A DNA stretch of 64,000 nt, taken from the NCBI RefSeq assembly GCF_905475395.1, contig NC_058339.1, positions 20,034,001 to 20,098,000 of the forward strand, written 5' to 3'. This document shows, piece after piece, positions 1 to 13,374 of this stretch. The position numbers and the translations under genes were made by a program. Position 1 is the stretch's first letter, and the number at the start of each line of letters is the position of its first letter. Source of the stretch: Chrysoperla carnea. Taxonomy: Eukaryota > Arthropoda > Insecta > Neuroptera > Chrysopidae. The notes below the pieces were generated by a model. That model made no database searches, had not been told where the DNA came from, and saw only the letters and a program-made list of their open reading frames with translations.

Positions 1-954
1 TTCGGTGAAAATACGAGATGGTTAGACTATTCAATATATTCCAACCTCGATTGAGATTTACATATATACCTAATAACACTGTTGATCATTTATTTTCCAT
101 TAATAAAATTGACAGAATGTAGACACATTGGCTAAAAAATACGGTTTTATTAGTCTCAGATGTATCGTAACAGAATAAAAACCACAAGGACGTAATTGCA
201 TAATGCATTTGTGAGTAATAGTATTATACTGTTTGCAAATAAATTTATTTGTACAAGTTACATATATATGTTTATATAAATCGCGTAACATATTATATCT
301 ACTTACATATAGTAAATACCCCAGAATGCCTTAAGGTAGAATACATTTTAATCACAAATAAGCGTATAACTCATAGACGTTTGAAATGATGATGATAGCC
401 AAAGGGTTAACGATGATTAAAAAGTTACTTCCTTGCTTTAAGTGATTTGGTTTCCAGTCATTTTGAAAAAAAAAAACTAGTTAAAAAAGTATACTTATTT
501 TTTTTAATGTAGTTTGGTAGCCAAAGCACTTAATTTAGAACTCAAATTTTTTTTATTTTATTGAAAGATTTTTCTCAAATAATGCACTTGATGAAAAATA
601 TTAGTTTTGCTTACCCCATTTTTTAAGAATAATTAATTACAATTATTCAAATTAATTAATTATCCATTCAAGTTAAATAAAGAAATATGAGTGAAGGTAC
701 AAAAATTCGCACATGGCTGAAATTTGGTATGATTTTTCAAAACTCCATCATAAGGGAAAAATTTACGTGGGGTCAAAGGTCACAAAAAACTAGTTTTTCG
801 TGATTTTCAGCAAAACAGGAAGTTTTATTATAGAATTAGCGTTATGTTAAAATTATATGTCATGCCTTTTCCAAGCTGAATCAATTTTGAAGATCATCGA
901 AATTTTTTGAATTTTTCTGGGTACGGAACCTTAAAATTGCACTTGAAACATAGC
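1..954. other. AT-rich sequence, no gene seen
   Basis: All six frames are broken by frequent stops and the longest open frame is 63 codons with no recognisable content. The last ~250 bases grade into a dispersed repeat. Confidence 0.6.
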
Positions 955-1085
955 TTAGAACACTCCCCGTTAAATTAAACCAAAAAAAATCGGTTCATCC
1001 GTTTAGGTACTACGATGCCATAGACAGACACACACACATAGCGGTCAAACTTATAACACCCCTTTTTTATTTCGGGAGTTAAAAA
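955..1085 (-). repeat. Dispersed repeat with CACACACA/CGGTTCATCCG tract
   Basis: The block with CGGTTCATCCGTTTA, a run of CA dinucleotides and GGTCAAACTTATAACACCCC recurs in the opposite orientation at 23832-23960. A related stretch lies near 14505-14580. This looks like the end of a mobile-element family; the class is unknown. Confidence 0.6.
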
Positions 1086-1409
1086 ACACCTTCGATGTCA
1101 TTTTTGCGCTTCTTTAAACTTTAAATTCGTGATTTATATTGGAAGAAAGTCAATAATTTTAACTTTAATGGATGGTAATACATTATCTTTTTACTAAAAA
1201 AATTTTGATAATAGTCTAACTTTTTTATTAGCTGTGGAGTACCTAACGAATAAAGGTTAGCAAGTGAATGCCAAGTGAATGAAAATGTCAGAACCGTATA
1301 TTAACTATTAGAAAACTACATTAACTAGGCTACTTACTCATTTTTGTGGTACATATTGTTGATATAATTAATAAATATCTGGATGACCGAGCTTTGCTCG
1401 GTTATTCGC

Positions 1410-1617
1410 CAATAGATGTCAGCAAGAGTCATATTTTTCACTTTAGACTACTCAAACGCCTCCTTTTTGTTATGTTATAATTTGCATTGTATTTCATTAA
1501 CTACGTTATACACCAATAGATGTCAGCAAGAGTCATATTTTTCATTTTAGACTACTCAAACGCCTCCTTTTTGTTATGTTATAATTTGCATTGTATTTCA
1601 TTAACTACGTTATACAC
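1410..1617 (+). repeat. Tandem duplication, 2 x 104 bp
   Basis: Both units begin CAATAGATGTCAGCAAGAGT and are almost identical. A third partial start (CAATAGATGTC) follows at 1618. The unit lies inside the HINE-like element and occurs singly in its other copy. Confidence 0.9.
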
Positions 1618-1762
1618 CAATAGATGTCTGATGAATTTTTCATAAAAAGACGGATAAAACGACATTTCTGATAAATGAAACCTAGCTAGATCGACTTATC
1701 GCCCCAAAAAACCCCTACATACTCATTTTCATGAAAATCGTTGGAGCCATTTCCAAGATCGT

Positions 1763-1765
<3 letters not shown>

Positions 1766-1818
<53 letters not shown>
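1766..1818. repeat. (TA)n microsatellite
   Basis: An uninterrupted TA dinucleotide run of about 50 bases lies inside the HINE-like element. The equivalent run in copy 2 (near 4617-4634) is much shorter. Confidence 0.9.
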
Positions 1819-1829
<11 letters not shown>

Positions 1830-1858
1830 CAAGAATTGCTCGTTTAAATATATAAGAT

Positions 1859-4585
1859 AAAATATTTAATTAGATAGTTATAATTATTATTAATTTATGT
1901 CTGACTTTTATATCATGAAAAGTAATTGATGTGGAAGAAACAATATTTAAACATATTTTAACAAGCAACAAAAACCATTTAAATAATTGGACAGGCAGTA
2001 TTTATATACAGTGTGTTTTGGATTGTAGTCGCCTCCGAATTTTTGGAGCAGAGAGAGCAATTTAAATACATTCATATAAAAAATGATCAATAAAAGCAAA
2101 TATTTCTAATTTTTGCACCAAAAATGGTATGTTTTACTCAAAAACTCCAGCTCATGGACAGCACGGTCGTCTTCTAGCTTGAAAACTTGCTTCTGAAACG
2201 TAAACTTTGTCTTTATAAAGTTTCAATCTCATAGAATGTAATAACATTCAAGTAACTGAAGGTGCATTTTCATCAAGATACATCACTCTACCCTATATAA
2301 TTTTAAATATAAAACTAATACACATACTTTATTTATAATTATTATATTTACAATATTATAGTTTTATATATTATATAATTTATTAAAATATTAATTTTAA
2401 TAAATGCCTACGTATATAGATAATTATAACTAAAATATTTTACACAAAATAATAAAATAAAACCACATTTATATATAAATAGGTAACGAAAATAAATTAT
2501 ATTATTTTTAATGGGGTGGTTATGCAAAAGCCAAATAAACAAGTTTACTAAAACGACAACTATGGTTTTATTTTTAGAAATATTAAAAGCAATAACTGAA
2601 AAACTATTTTTAAACATCATTTAAAAATTAAAATTAACATATAAAACTGGTGGATTAAATCGCACCGTGCGTGAGTTTTATTGGAGGCGTTTCCATGGTA
2701 ACGATACACTACTTTAATTATAGAATTGTATGGATGCATATATAATTGTATGGATTGCATTTATGACTTATATTGAAAATTTAATATTATTGTCTCACAA
2801 ATTTAAATAAATAATTATGATAATTTACATTTGAAAATTAATATTTGTGCAATTTGATTTCTTATTTTCACAATTTTTATTGCATTAAGTTTAATTTAAT
2901 AGTGTTTTTCAATAAGTTTAATTTGACATTTGCTATAACATTAAGATGTAAAGAATTGCAAATTAGTCATAACAGCCTTCTTTATCGCCAAAAGTTTCCA
3001 CTGGAAGCGCTGGCATCGATTTTATTGTCCCTACCATGACTACGCACGCAACGAATATACTTCTTAATGCATTATATATTTTATTGCCAAGGGGTTTTTG
3101 TTTTTTTCATGGGAGCTGTGAAAAGTATTAATTATCGCTAACATGCATGATATTTCGGCATGAAAATGGCGCAGGGGAAATTAAGTAGTTGAGACCTTCA
3201 AACAGTTCTTTAAACCAACGAAACCTGCATAAAGAATTTAAACACTAAGATGAATTTACAGAGGCTCAAAAAGTAAACAAATACTTAAAAACTGCGCCAT
3301 GATATTTTGGCATAAAATAGAGGGAAAAGGGCTGGAAAATTGACACCCTCAAAAGACAATTTTTTGGTATTAAATTATACAAACCAACTCGCTTCAATAA
3401 AATCTAATAATCTGGTAAGCAATCCTCTATAATGAATTTCAGCTCATTTTAACAACAAGAGCCTAAATGCCGTCGCAGAAAAATCATACCAACTCTATCC
3501 AGTAGTTTTTGTAAGAGACTAATAGGGAAGACAATTTCTAATAATGAAAAAACTTTTTCTCGAAAAAATTCCGATGTTTTAGTGTTCAAAATCGCCAAAT
3601 TAACTAATAAAAATAAGTTAATTTGTCGAATATATCTATTTTGGGACGCCGATTGGCCAAAAATGCTTTCAACACAAAACACGATCCAGAAAAAAGACCG
3701 AAATTTTGTTACCTCTTGAAATTTTTTACCAACTTTTCACATAATCTATGCAAATCTTCTTGATATAAAATATAATATGAAAGAGATGTTCAATAAAATT
3801 CAGACAATTATACACACACAAAAAATCCTTTAACATAACCCGTCATTTACCCTCCATACCTTAACGAAAAAACCCTATAAAAAATATATTCTTATTTTAT
3901 CACATTTATTTTCTTCTTTAAAGAAATTGATTCATTTTTCATTTCAATATAAGTTTTAAACGTCAAGGGAATTGATTTGTCTTATTCAACAAATAAATTA
4001 TATAACGTTATCGTAATCAATATACTAAATAATTTCATTAATTTAATTCCATGCGTATTTGTGAACTTTATACATTAGCTTGCAAATAATATTGAATATC
4101 ACAATGACATTAATATTAAACTTTCAATCCTATTGTCAAATTTTACTTTGTTTGAATTGTACAAGGTGTTCAAAAATGTGGATTTCCATATAAACAAATA
4201 AACAACTTTTTATACCATTTTCTCGTAAACATTACTGTTTACCCGTGAAGGGGTAAAAAAGGGATAAAAGATATGGAGTTAAAAATTGACAGGTAGATTC
4301 AAGTAGTGGACAAAACATACTCAAAAACGAAAAAAATTCTAGAAAATACTTTCAAAAAGTTTAAAAATATCCGAAAACCATATTTCATTCGCCATAATTG
4401 TGTTGGTTTTTTAAACTATTTTAATTTGGAAAAGTAATGCATGTATTGCCATTTAATACTTTATATATAGGGTATTTCAACAATTAACTCAATTAATTGA
4501 TTGCTTTCACTGGTTTTTTCTAAGAACTGCTTCTTTTTTATACACTGAATATAATATTATACTTAACGGTAGGTTAAGTATAATA
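1859..4585. other. AT-rich sequence, no gene seen
   Basis: There are only short, stop-bounded open frames (the longest 77 codons at 3449-3682, minus). None shows a domain, codon bias or splice partners. Near 4472-4505 there is a partial match (GTATTTCAACAATTAACTC) to the end of the ATACC-type MITE described at 5821. Confidence 0.6.
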
Positions 4586-4916
4586 TTATCTTATATATTT
4601 AAACGAGCAATTCTTGTATATATATATATATATCTACGATCTTGGAAATGGCTCCAACGATTTTCATGAAAATGAGTATGTAGGGGTTTTTTGGGGCGAT
4701 AAGTCGATCTAGCTAGGTTTCATTTATCAGAAATGTCGTTTTATCCGTCTTTTCATGAAAAATTCATCAGACATCTATTGGTGTATAACGTAGTTAATGA
4801 AATACAATGCAAATTATAACATAACAAAAAGGAGGCGTTTGAGTAGTCTAAAGTGAAAAATATGACTCTTGCTGACATCTATTGGCGAATAACCGAGCAA
4901 AGCTCGGTCATCCAGA
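4586..4916 (-). mobile_element. HINE/Helitron-like non-autonomous element, copy 2
   Basis: This is the reverse complement of the element at 1378-1858. It runs from the GAATTGCTCG end through a short TA run to the hairpin ACCGAGC-AAA-GCTCGGT and TCATCCAGA. It has one 104-bp unit instead of two. The two copies are nearly identical over the shared parts, suggesting recent movement or conversion. Confidence 0.65.
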
Positions 4917-4952
4917 TTTTACTTAATTATATGGTTATAATATTATATGGAT

Positions 4953-5617
4953 TAAGAGCCAGGCCAAAAAAATTTCGTTGAATTTACTAAAGCTTATAAT
5001 TTGAGTATTGATTATAGTAGCTGTGTACACAAACATACTGCGTTCAGTCAAGCGAACGAACGACAAAACAGGGGTCAGATCTATAGAAACGGTTTTACGT
5101 GGTACTGAAATGAATTTACTAAAGCTGAAAATTGTTATACAAATTGTATATTGTACCACGGAAATCATAAATGAATCTTATTGAATGAAATGAATCTGAC
5201 TGACCAGCCCTGTTCTAACATTTAACTGACTGAATGTCATAGCTGTTATCTATATGCAATGTACAAGCTGTATAACAATTTTTAACTTTAATAAATTCTT
5301 TTAAATCCCACGGAAATAATAAATGAATCTGATGTATTTATTGTTCATAAATAAGGGCTGACTGACCAGCCCTGTTCTAACACCTAGCTGACTGACAATC
5401 ATAACTGTTATTTATATGCAATATACAATCTGTATAACAATTTTTAGCTTTTTTAAATTCATCTTAGTACCACGTAAAACTTAACCGTTTCGATGGCATA
5501 TATCTGACTCCTGTTTTATTGTTCGCATGACTGATCGCAGTATGTGTGTCCACACTAGAACAAATCTTCAAATTATCAGCTTTAGTAAATTCAACGAATT
5601 TTTTTGGCCTGGCTCTT
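4953..5617. mobile_element. TIR/foldback DNA element with internal tandem repeat
   Basis: Inverted ends are AAGAGCCAGGCC on the left and GGCCTGGCTCTT on the right. The inverted similarity extends over roughly 150 bases, including the shared block GAATTTACTAAAGCT and its complement. The core holds a 162-bp unit beginning TGACTGACCAGCCC at 5197 and again at 5359 (second unit partial). No transposase is encoded, so this is a non-autonomous element. Confidence 0.75.
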
Positions 5618-5820
5618 CCATTAGTATAGTATGAATAATATATACAATCTACATAAAAAATGTACACCAAATTCAAATAACTATATAATGATGATTTTAT
5701 CACATAAACAATATCCACTAAAGTCATAAAAATTACAAAAATGGTTTTGACATTTTATTAACATTTATATGGAAAATATTTCATATAAATATAAAACATC
5801 GTTATTTACTACCCTTTTTA

Positions 5821-6303
5821 TATACCCTGTATATGAAATATACCAAGGTATACTAAGTTTAGTCCCAACTTTGTAACGCTTAAAAATATTGATCCTATGA
5901 ACAAAATTTTGGTATAGGTGTTCCTAAAATCACCTAATTGGTCCATTTCCGGTTGTCTGTCTGTCGCCAGTCTGTCGTCTGTTATCACGATTACTCAAAA
6001 GCGAAAAGAGATATCAAGCTGAAATTTTTGTAGCGTGCTGAGGACGTAAAAAGTGAGGTTGAATTCGTAAATGAGCAACATTGGGTCTTGAGTCCATAGG
6101 ACCCACCTTGTAAACCGTTAGAGATAGAATAAATGTTTAAATGTTCCTTATAAAAAAATAAACAACTTTTGTTTGAAACATTTTTCATAAATATCACTAT
6201 TTAAACGTGAGAGCGCATATTATGCGCAAATTGTAGTATTATAAGGGTTATATGTATGTGACAAGTATGTATGTGTTATGTGACACTGTCTATACATGGT
6301 ATT
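5821..6303 (-). mobile_element. ~480-bp MITE family (ATACCATGTATA ends), copy A
   Basis: The ends resemble ATACCATGTATA and its complement. The interior contains the conserved stretches GTTACAAACTTGGGACTAA, a GACAGACAG tract and TAAACCGTTAGAGATAGAA. Related copies lie at 29420-29939 and 46602-47072 in the opposite orientation, with fragments at 35015-35106 and near 4472. Similarity continues about 40 bases past the TIR into a CAATTGACTGAGTTAATTG palindrome, so the true end may lie outside. Confidence 0.75.
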
Positions 6304-6908
6304 TCAACAATTAACTCAGTCAATTGTTTGTTTTCTCTTGTTTTTATATTAAATAATATTTTCATATATTTTCATTTACAATGAAAAACAATGATGATAA
6401 ATGAAAGTGTGTACTTCATATTTTTCTTCTTGTTTTTTTTTTTTTTTTTTGCAATGTCATAATATTTCATGAAAATACAAAAAAATAAAAGAGTTTTAAA
6501 CAAATAACTGTAAGCTCTATCATAATAATAATTTAATAAATGAATATTTTTATTATTTTAAGCCTACAATGTAACAAATAATATATTTAATAATATAAAC
6601 ACACTATTATTGTTTTTAATAATACTTATGACTGACATTAAAAATACTTAGTTTATTATTATTATTTATTGCCTATACATGAAATTTATTTGTTGTGGAA
6701 ATAGTGTTACAGTTGACTGGTCACATATGTAACAAATCTCAAACATTGCATAGTCCATATCACAATTTTTTTAGATATGTGAAATACATGACTTGTATGA
6801 CTGGTTTTTCAGTGTTTTTTTTATACAATATGCGTTATATGTTAAACATTGTACAACTTGATCATATATACAGGATGTGTTAGATTACTTCAAACAGTTT
6901 GAAGCACG
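6304..6908. other. AT-rich sequence, no gene seen
   Basis: It has poly-T tracts (near 6430-6450) and TTATTATTA-rich DNA. No coding signal is visible. Confidence 0.55.
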
Positions 6909-7238
6909 TTTTTACAACTACCTGAACTAAAAAGTAGAAAATAACTTCTATAAGTTCAAAATAGTTCAGTGAATTAGAAAAAAAATCATTTTATTATAAA
7001 AAAGCGTGGTGCTAGATTTAAGTTACCTACTATATATATTTTATTCACAAATATTAGTAAAAGCGGAGTCATTTTAAAATATCTTAAAAAGCACCCCATG
7101 CTTTTTTACGATAAAATGATTTTTTTCAATCACTCTATTTTTTTGAACTTATTGAAATTATAGTTAAAAAACCGTGGTTTTTAGTATTTTTAAAACTAAT
7201 ATTTATTTACTACCTTTTAGTTCCGCTAGCTACAAAAA
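6909..7238. mobile_element. Foldback MITE, ~330 bp
   Basis: The two halves are imperfect inverted copies. The left half carries GAACTAAAAAGTAG and AAATCATTTTATTATAAAA. The right half carries the complement of GAACTAAAAGGTAG and of AAATCATTTTATCGTAAAA. The inner arms (6975-7010 and 7085-7125) are the best conserved. Confidence 0.65.
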
Positions 7239-8357
7239 AAAGGTTCTTACTTTTTAAATTAATATTAATTAATATCTATAATTAATATGGAATGTTATCT
7301 GCGCTTCCACCATCAAAATTTTTTAGTTAATCGTTAATTCTGAATGTTCTGATAAGGATAATCGGATATGATTATTATATTATTGTTGGTCCTTGATAAG
7401 TATGAGAAGTTTCAATTCAATTCGACGTTTTGGGTGTGGGTGAAAATTACTTTCAAAGATTCCGTTACATATAGCTACATGGATAGATACATACCAAGCT
7501 AATAAAAGCGTGTTAATTAAGACAATGTTTAATTAACTATTCTGTGCCAGTGAGTGTAAGTACTAACGTTCAAAATTCTCATCGACCAAAAATCAATTTA
7601 TATCTCGTAGATATTAACTTTAATATCAAAATTTGAATTGTTCATAAAATGTCAATTTTTGTATTTTAGAACTTGAACGTTAAATATATCTCTGTAAATA
7701 TCCATAAATATAAAAATTTCGATTTCTTGTCCAAACAAACTCCAAAACCTAACGAAGCCTGACCAACATTTCAGTATACATTATCAATAACTTTTTTAAA
7801 GCTCTAATTCGGTGCTACTATTAATTAAATGTTATATACTTATGCATAAACTAATCTAAAATGCGAACTTTACATACTGTCCAAAAAATTTTTAATTGTA
7901 AACCGTAAAATCATGATCATTAATAAAAAAAATGTCAAATGTTTATTTACATAATACATAATATTTTCATAAACTTTAAAATGAGAACAGAGTCAATAAA
8001 TTGATTTATGATTTTTCAATATTTTACCTTAATTTTGCATTAAATAGCATTTAAATATTATTATTAGTATTCATAACGATACCTATCGAACTGAAAATAA
8101 TTAATAATAACATATTCAATAATTCATTTGGTATTTTACACTTCACGAATAATTAATAACTTAAGGTAGTTGGGGCATGCGATTAATTTTAAGATTTACG
8201 ATTTTTAAATATGCTATTATTTTGTTTGTACAATTCATTAAGCAAAATAATATCCTAATATAATAAAAATTATTTTTATAAAAATTTGTTAATGTAAGTA
8301 CAGTTTCTATTGTACTAAATTTTCTCCTGAATCACTCATTGGTCATGCTATTTTTAA
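7239..8357. other. AT-rich sequence, no gene seen
   Basis: All frames are short. I found no repeats beyond simple AT-rich tracts. Confidence 0.55.
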
Positions 8358-8530
8358 CAGACTTCAAACAAAAAAGTAGGAGGTTCCCAATTCGACTGTA
8401 TTTTTTTTAGTGTTCTTACCTCAGAATTTTCGACTGGGTGAACTGATATTGATTATTGTTTTTATTTAAAAGCTGGTGCTTTTCGTGTGGTTCCATTTCA
8501 ATTTGGTCCAGTTCTGTATAAATGGCATCT
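8358..8530. repeat. Partial copy of the ACTTCAAA-type TIR element
   Basis: The sequence AACAGACTTCAAACAAAAAA followed by AGGAGGTTCCCAATTCGA matches, in inverse order, the right end of the element at 34644-34928. The text around CTGGGTGAACTGAT also matches its interior. The other end is not clear. Confidence 0.5.
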
Positions 8531-10839
8531 TTGAGGAAACCATATAAGTCTTAAATATGCAAAAAAAATTTCTGCGCGAAAAATGGGCGAATAACTCAAT
8601 ATCACGCCGATCGATTTCGATTATTCTTTTTTTAGTGACAAACTAGTAAGTGTACTTAGATTCACTAAAAATCAAAAAATCAAAAACTTTTAACAACAAA
8701 AAAACCAACTTCAAAGATTGAAACAAATTTACAAAATATTGTTGCTATTTCGATACACAAATTTATATTTTATGTAATACAATCCAAATTCAATATTTAA
8801 GGCAGGGCTTTTAATTGTCCTACGACTTTTTGTTTTTTGATTGGAGATAATGTTACTTGCCATTGGTAAATTTGCCCAAAAAATTTAATTCACCGTATTC
8901 GAGAGAAAATTAGTATAAATTCTGACGTTAATTATTTTAATCATCTTAAATTCCAGAAAGTTTTGTAATTTAATTATAATTATAATTTAATATAATTTAA
9001 AAAATTATCAACTGTGGAAAATTTGATCAAATTTTTTTGGCTGCAAAATCTTTTAATTCAAATAATAAATTTTTTAACTTGCAAGTTTTAAATCAAAATA
9101 ATAAACTTAAAAAGACTTTATTTTGAAGTTTAATCTAACACCAACAACCTTAAGGTTTGCGGTTACTAATAAATCTATAATCAAAGCAACCATTTTCAAA
9201 AAATTAACTACAAACCTTAAATTTTCATAAATACGGTGATGAAAAATAAATTTATTTTTATAAATTTATAAACAAAGTAATATTTTATTGAAATTAATTA
9301 CATATTTGTTTATTTTTAATTTAATTTTTTTAGATGCCAATATCGCATTTTCGATGGCGTAGGTGAGATCTGGACTATGGCTTATATTGTGATGCAGTAT
9401 TTCGAAAACGTTTTTACACAATTTTATTTTTTATTAGTAAAAAAATACCATCGTCCGATAAAAAAAGAAAATACTTATTTGAACGAAAATATTTTTAGTT
9501 ACAATATTCAGTATTGAAAAAAACTATAAATTAGTTTCTTTCGTAAGAGCCCATGCTGAATATTCAAAATTGAAAAATATTTTTCGTAAGAAAATTATGG
9601 CGAACACTAATTGATATGAATATTTATAGTCTTAAATATGTGTATACTTTAAATGTTTTTATACAAAATATATTGACTATTAGTTATAAAATTTATATTT
9701 ATTCTACGAAAATATGTGTTAAATATTTTGTAAATTTTAATCCATTTGTTAATAAATTTTAATAATATTAATTTATTTTTATACTGTATAAAAATATTAG
9801 AAATTATTTGTTAATAAATATGTTACTGGGAAAATTAATTGAAAACAATTTATAAGAAAGTTTATTTTATGCGTTTTATATCTCTTCTTCTTGGAAAAAA
9901 AATAGTCCAATCTGATATCGGCAGGTCTCAATAAACTCTCGCACTTGCAGCTATGTATATATATTCACGTCAGGGGATTATTAACAACAGTTTAATTCGT
10001 CTGGCGATTTGCAAATATTTTAAATATAATTTAAAAAACATGCCATACGAATTTCAGAACGCCTAAAGTATATTTTTGATAATTATTAAATATATTTAGG
10101 GGGGTCAGATTACACTATACAACCCAAAAATAGTCGGAGATAATAGTTCCAGATAGTCATCACCGACTGACATCTTCAAAATGGTTCGTTTCCATAATGC
10201 CACAAGTCACAAGTGCACTTTTTGAAAGTGAACTCGTGACTTTTGTAAAAGTTGTTTTTATACCTGTGGGTAGCACACATTTAAAAAATAAGCTAGTGTA
10301 ACGCCACTTTCTCATAAATTGACAGTGAGCTATTCAGGCTTCCGTATATTCATGCTATTGGAAAGAAAACTTATAAATCATTGATTAATTCAAAATTTTG
10401 TTTTTAATTTATAATATTTTAACACATAACTAACAAAAAAAGTTTTATTTAAAATTTTTATCTTAATATTTAGAAGTTAAAACCCTGTGAGAACTACATA
10501 CAAAATTCATCTGATTCCCTAGATAGATCAATAGTCTCGAAATGTCTTAAATATAATGAATCGTGTTTGCTTTTCTTTCAATAAATTTAACTATTCTTAT
10601 AATTCTATGAACAATGTATTTATTTATACTTGATAGTACTCATTACTATTCAATTTTCTCCATATATGAGCCAATGGAGCCAATGAAGTGAAGAGTAATA
10701 CCAAGAATTGCATCTAATTATTTATTTCCTAGAATCTTGATTTCATGAAAACATTTGTTTGGTTTACCAGTAACATATAATGGCATACATTGAATAAAAA
10801 TAATGGGTATAGAAAAATATTGTATGAATGATTTCAATT
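8531..10839. other. AT-rich sequence, no gene seen
   Basis: There are no open frames over 60 codons and no recognisable repeat that I could anchor to another copy in the window. Confidence 0.5.
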
Positions 10840-11636
10840 TAGTGGAGAGCCTTAAGATTTATACCTCGGAATTCAAGAAAAGTCAATGAATCTTTATAAA
10901 AACTAAGCGACTGTATTGTTTAAAGCTTACTTAAAAAGTTAAAAACAAAAATTTATGTGATCTTGTCCAAGGGTTGGGAGCCAAATCTTCTTGAGTGTGG
11001 AAAAATTTATGCTGAAAATGACAACGGGAATCAATATAGAAATGAATTCTTAGCAAAAAGTGTCTTTGAAACATATTTCGAAAAGTCAATGCTGTTCGAG
11101 TTATTGGAAATTGAAATTCGGAGTATTTAACGTCACATAATAGAAAATTTGAAAAGAGTAAATCGTGCACTTTTTAAATTACTATAAAAAAACCATGAAA
11201 ATGAAAAAAGTTTCAAGTCATTTACATGAAAATTGACGGAGTTATAATGAAAATTGATACCTTTCTTTTTATTATCCAGTACAAAAACTGATGAATTCAC
11301 CTCGGGAATCAAAATTAATACCGCTTTCCAATCAACTTTATTTAAGTACTGGCAATAGGCTCATGAAGTTCTAGCAGTTTCGGATAAATGGTTTTTGAAA
11401 TATTGCAACATAAATGCAAAAAAATTTTTTATCCTATACCGATTTCCGTTATTATTTTCAGCATAACTCCCATTCAGGAGTAACTCCCACTTTCTGGGCA
11501 AGATCGCACAAATTTCTGTTTTTAACTTCTTTAAGTAAGCTTTAAACAATGCAGTCGCGCAGTTTTTATGAAAGATTCGTCGGCTTTACCTGGATTCCGT
11601 AATTTTATGATATTTATACCTTACGGCTCTCTGTTA
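10840..11636. mobile_element. Long-TIR DNA element (GAGAGCC family), copy 1
   Basis: The left end TAGTGGAGAGCCTTAAG and the right end CTTACGGCTCTC are inverted. The arms stay inversely similar for about 130 bases, including TTTAAAGCTTACTTAAA and its complement near 11535. A shorter copy of the same family lies at 61284-61856. Neither has a transposase open frame. A target-site duplication is not obvious. Confidence 0.75.
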
Positions 11637-13264
11637 ATTATAATTATGCTAACTGTAAGTGATGAAAATATAACCATCACTTCCACATTATATAAAATAA
11701 TATAGAATGTATATTACTTATTGACTTAATAACAATCGTTATTTTAAATGTTTCATTGTATACTTAACCTATAATATAAAATATATTATAATGTATAATG
11801 TTAAAATAGATATTATTTATTTACTTACTATAATTAAAATGCGTGAAATATATTTCAAATAAAGTATGAAAAAAATATTAATAATGCATTTTATTTGTTT
11901 TTTTTTTATCAACAATTTTTCAAGGTTTTAAGATCCTGTAAAATATATTGTTCTATCTGCTGTTTTGAATCAAGATTCCGTAACACAAATCAGGGAGAAA
12001 GATATTGACTCTTAAAATTGAAATAATTCCTACAAGGTTTCTTCAACATTGCTTCGTGAAATATGGACAGGTAAGTTTGGAGGTGGGGGATCTAGCCCCA
12101 TAAATTTCGTTCATCTTTCTTAAGTTAGACGTATAAATCGTCTCCAAAGTTTTTCGAAAAAGCATGAAGGATCGATTTAAATACTGATATTATAATTAAA
12201 ATTATCGATATAAAAACAAAAATTATTTATAAAAACAACTTTAATTGAATCATTTTTGCATACAATCAATAATTCTGATACATAACATTTTTTCATATTT
12301 TGCTCTCTAATTAATATATTTTCGAGACCCAAAATTGTAGTTTATGATCTAAAATAACAATATTTAAGTCGTTATTAGAATGGATTACGATGGACCAATT
12401 GTTATTTTTGTAGTCTTGGATATTATTAAAATGAGTTTTCATTTTGAAGTGAAAATTTGTATGGACGAGTTTATCATACAACGTTACCATCATCGTCAGC
12501 AAAATTTCTAAAAGCTTTAAATATAGTTCCAGATTACTACTTTTTGTTTTTGTTTACTTTTAATCATGTATACGATATTTATTTACATCATGGTCTCTCG
12601 AATATAATTGATGATTTTTATATGATACATACAGGGTAAACTTAATATTGACAAATATCTTGTCTTGTAATCTTAAATAAAGAAAATTGAAAAAAATAGT
12701 TCCAGATATAACACCGTAACCTAAGACACTAAGCTTTCATTACCTTAAATTGATTTCTTGCATTCCTTATCTAATAACAAAAAAAAATACTGGTTTCATT
12801 CATTCTTTTTAATCCAAATATAATTAGGTATTTTCTACTAATCGCGAATCATGTGCTCTCTGCATTGTAAACAACATAATATCACTGTTAATCTGTACAT
12901 TAGTCAATATCCTACTTGAACTGTTTTATTATGATTTGATACGGTTTTCAATTTCAACTCTTGAATATTAATGAATAGCATAATTAATCCGATATAATTC
13001 TATTTATGTTCAAACTATTGAATTTCATAGTTAACTTCGGCTTACGTGTACATGTACCTAATACGTACTAGATAATCATTATTCAAATGGCTACATGATG
13101 ACTTTTATTCGTGAAACATTTGTTTATTAGATTTTATCAATTACTATCAATAGTAGCCCGTAAAACATGAAATATTTACACTTTTTCTTTATTGTTTAGC
13201 AATAACAACCACTATTATTTTTTATAAATTATTTATCAAAAATAAAATGTTGACTATCGTTTAT
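11637..13264. other. AT-rich sequence, no gene seen
   Basis: Short open frames at 12311-12502 and 12457-12639 show no protein features. Nothing else was recognised. Confidence 0.55.
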
Positions 13265-13322
13265 GCTTGCTTAGCCATTTTCAAAACAATTATTTCACTT
13301 ATTTGAAAATGGCTAAACAAGC
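13265..13322. other. Short perfect-stem hairpin (pre-miRNA-sized)
   Basis: A 21-base arm (13265-13285) pairs with 13302-13322 at 20 of 21 positions around a 16-base loop. The size suits a small precursor, but expression is unknown and stems of this kind also arise from degraded foldback elements. Confidence 0.35.
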
Positions 13323-13374
13323 CAAAACGCTGTTCATTAAAAGGTATCAAAAAGTACCATATTGGCAATTTTGA

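Larger units (their letters stand above)
1378..1858 (+). mobile_element. HINE/Helitron-like non-autonomous element, copy 1
   Basis: The element starts TCTGGATGACCGAGC and has an immediate hairpin (ACCGAGC-TTT-GCTCGGT). It then carries a 104-bp unit twice in tandem (1410-1513 and 1514-1617), a unique part, a long (TA)n microsatellite and the end CAAGAATTGCTCGTTTAAA. A near-identical inverted copy at 4586-4916 has only one 104-bp unit and a short TA run. A terminal hairpin, no long TIRs and an internal microsatellite fit Helentron-associated elements, but the class is inferred. Confidence 0.65.
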
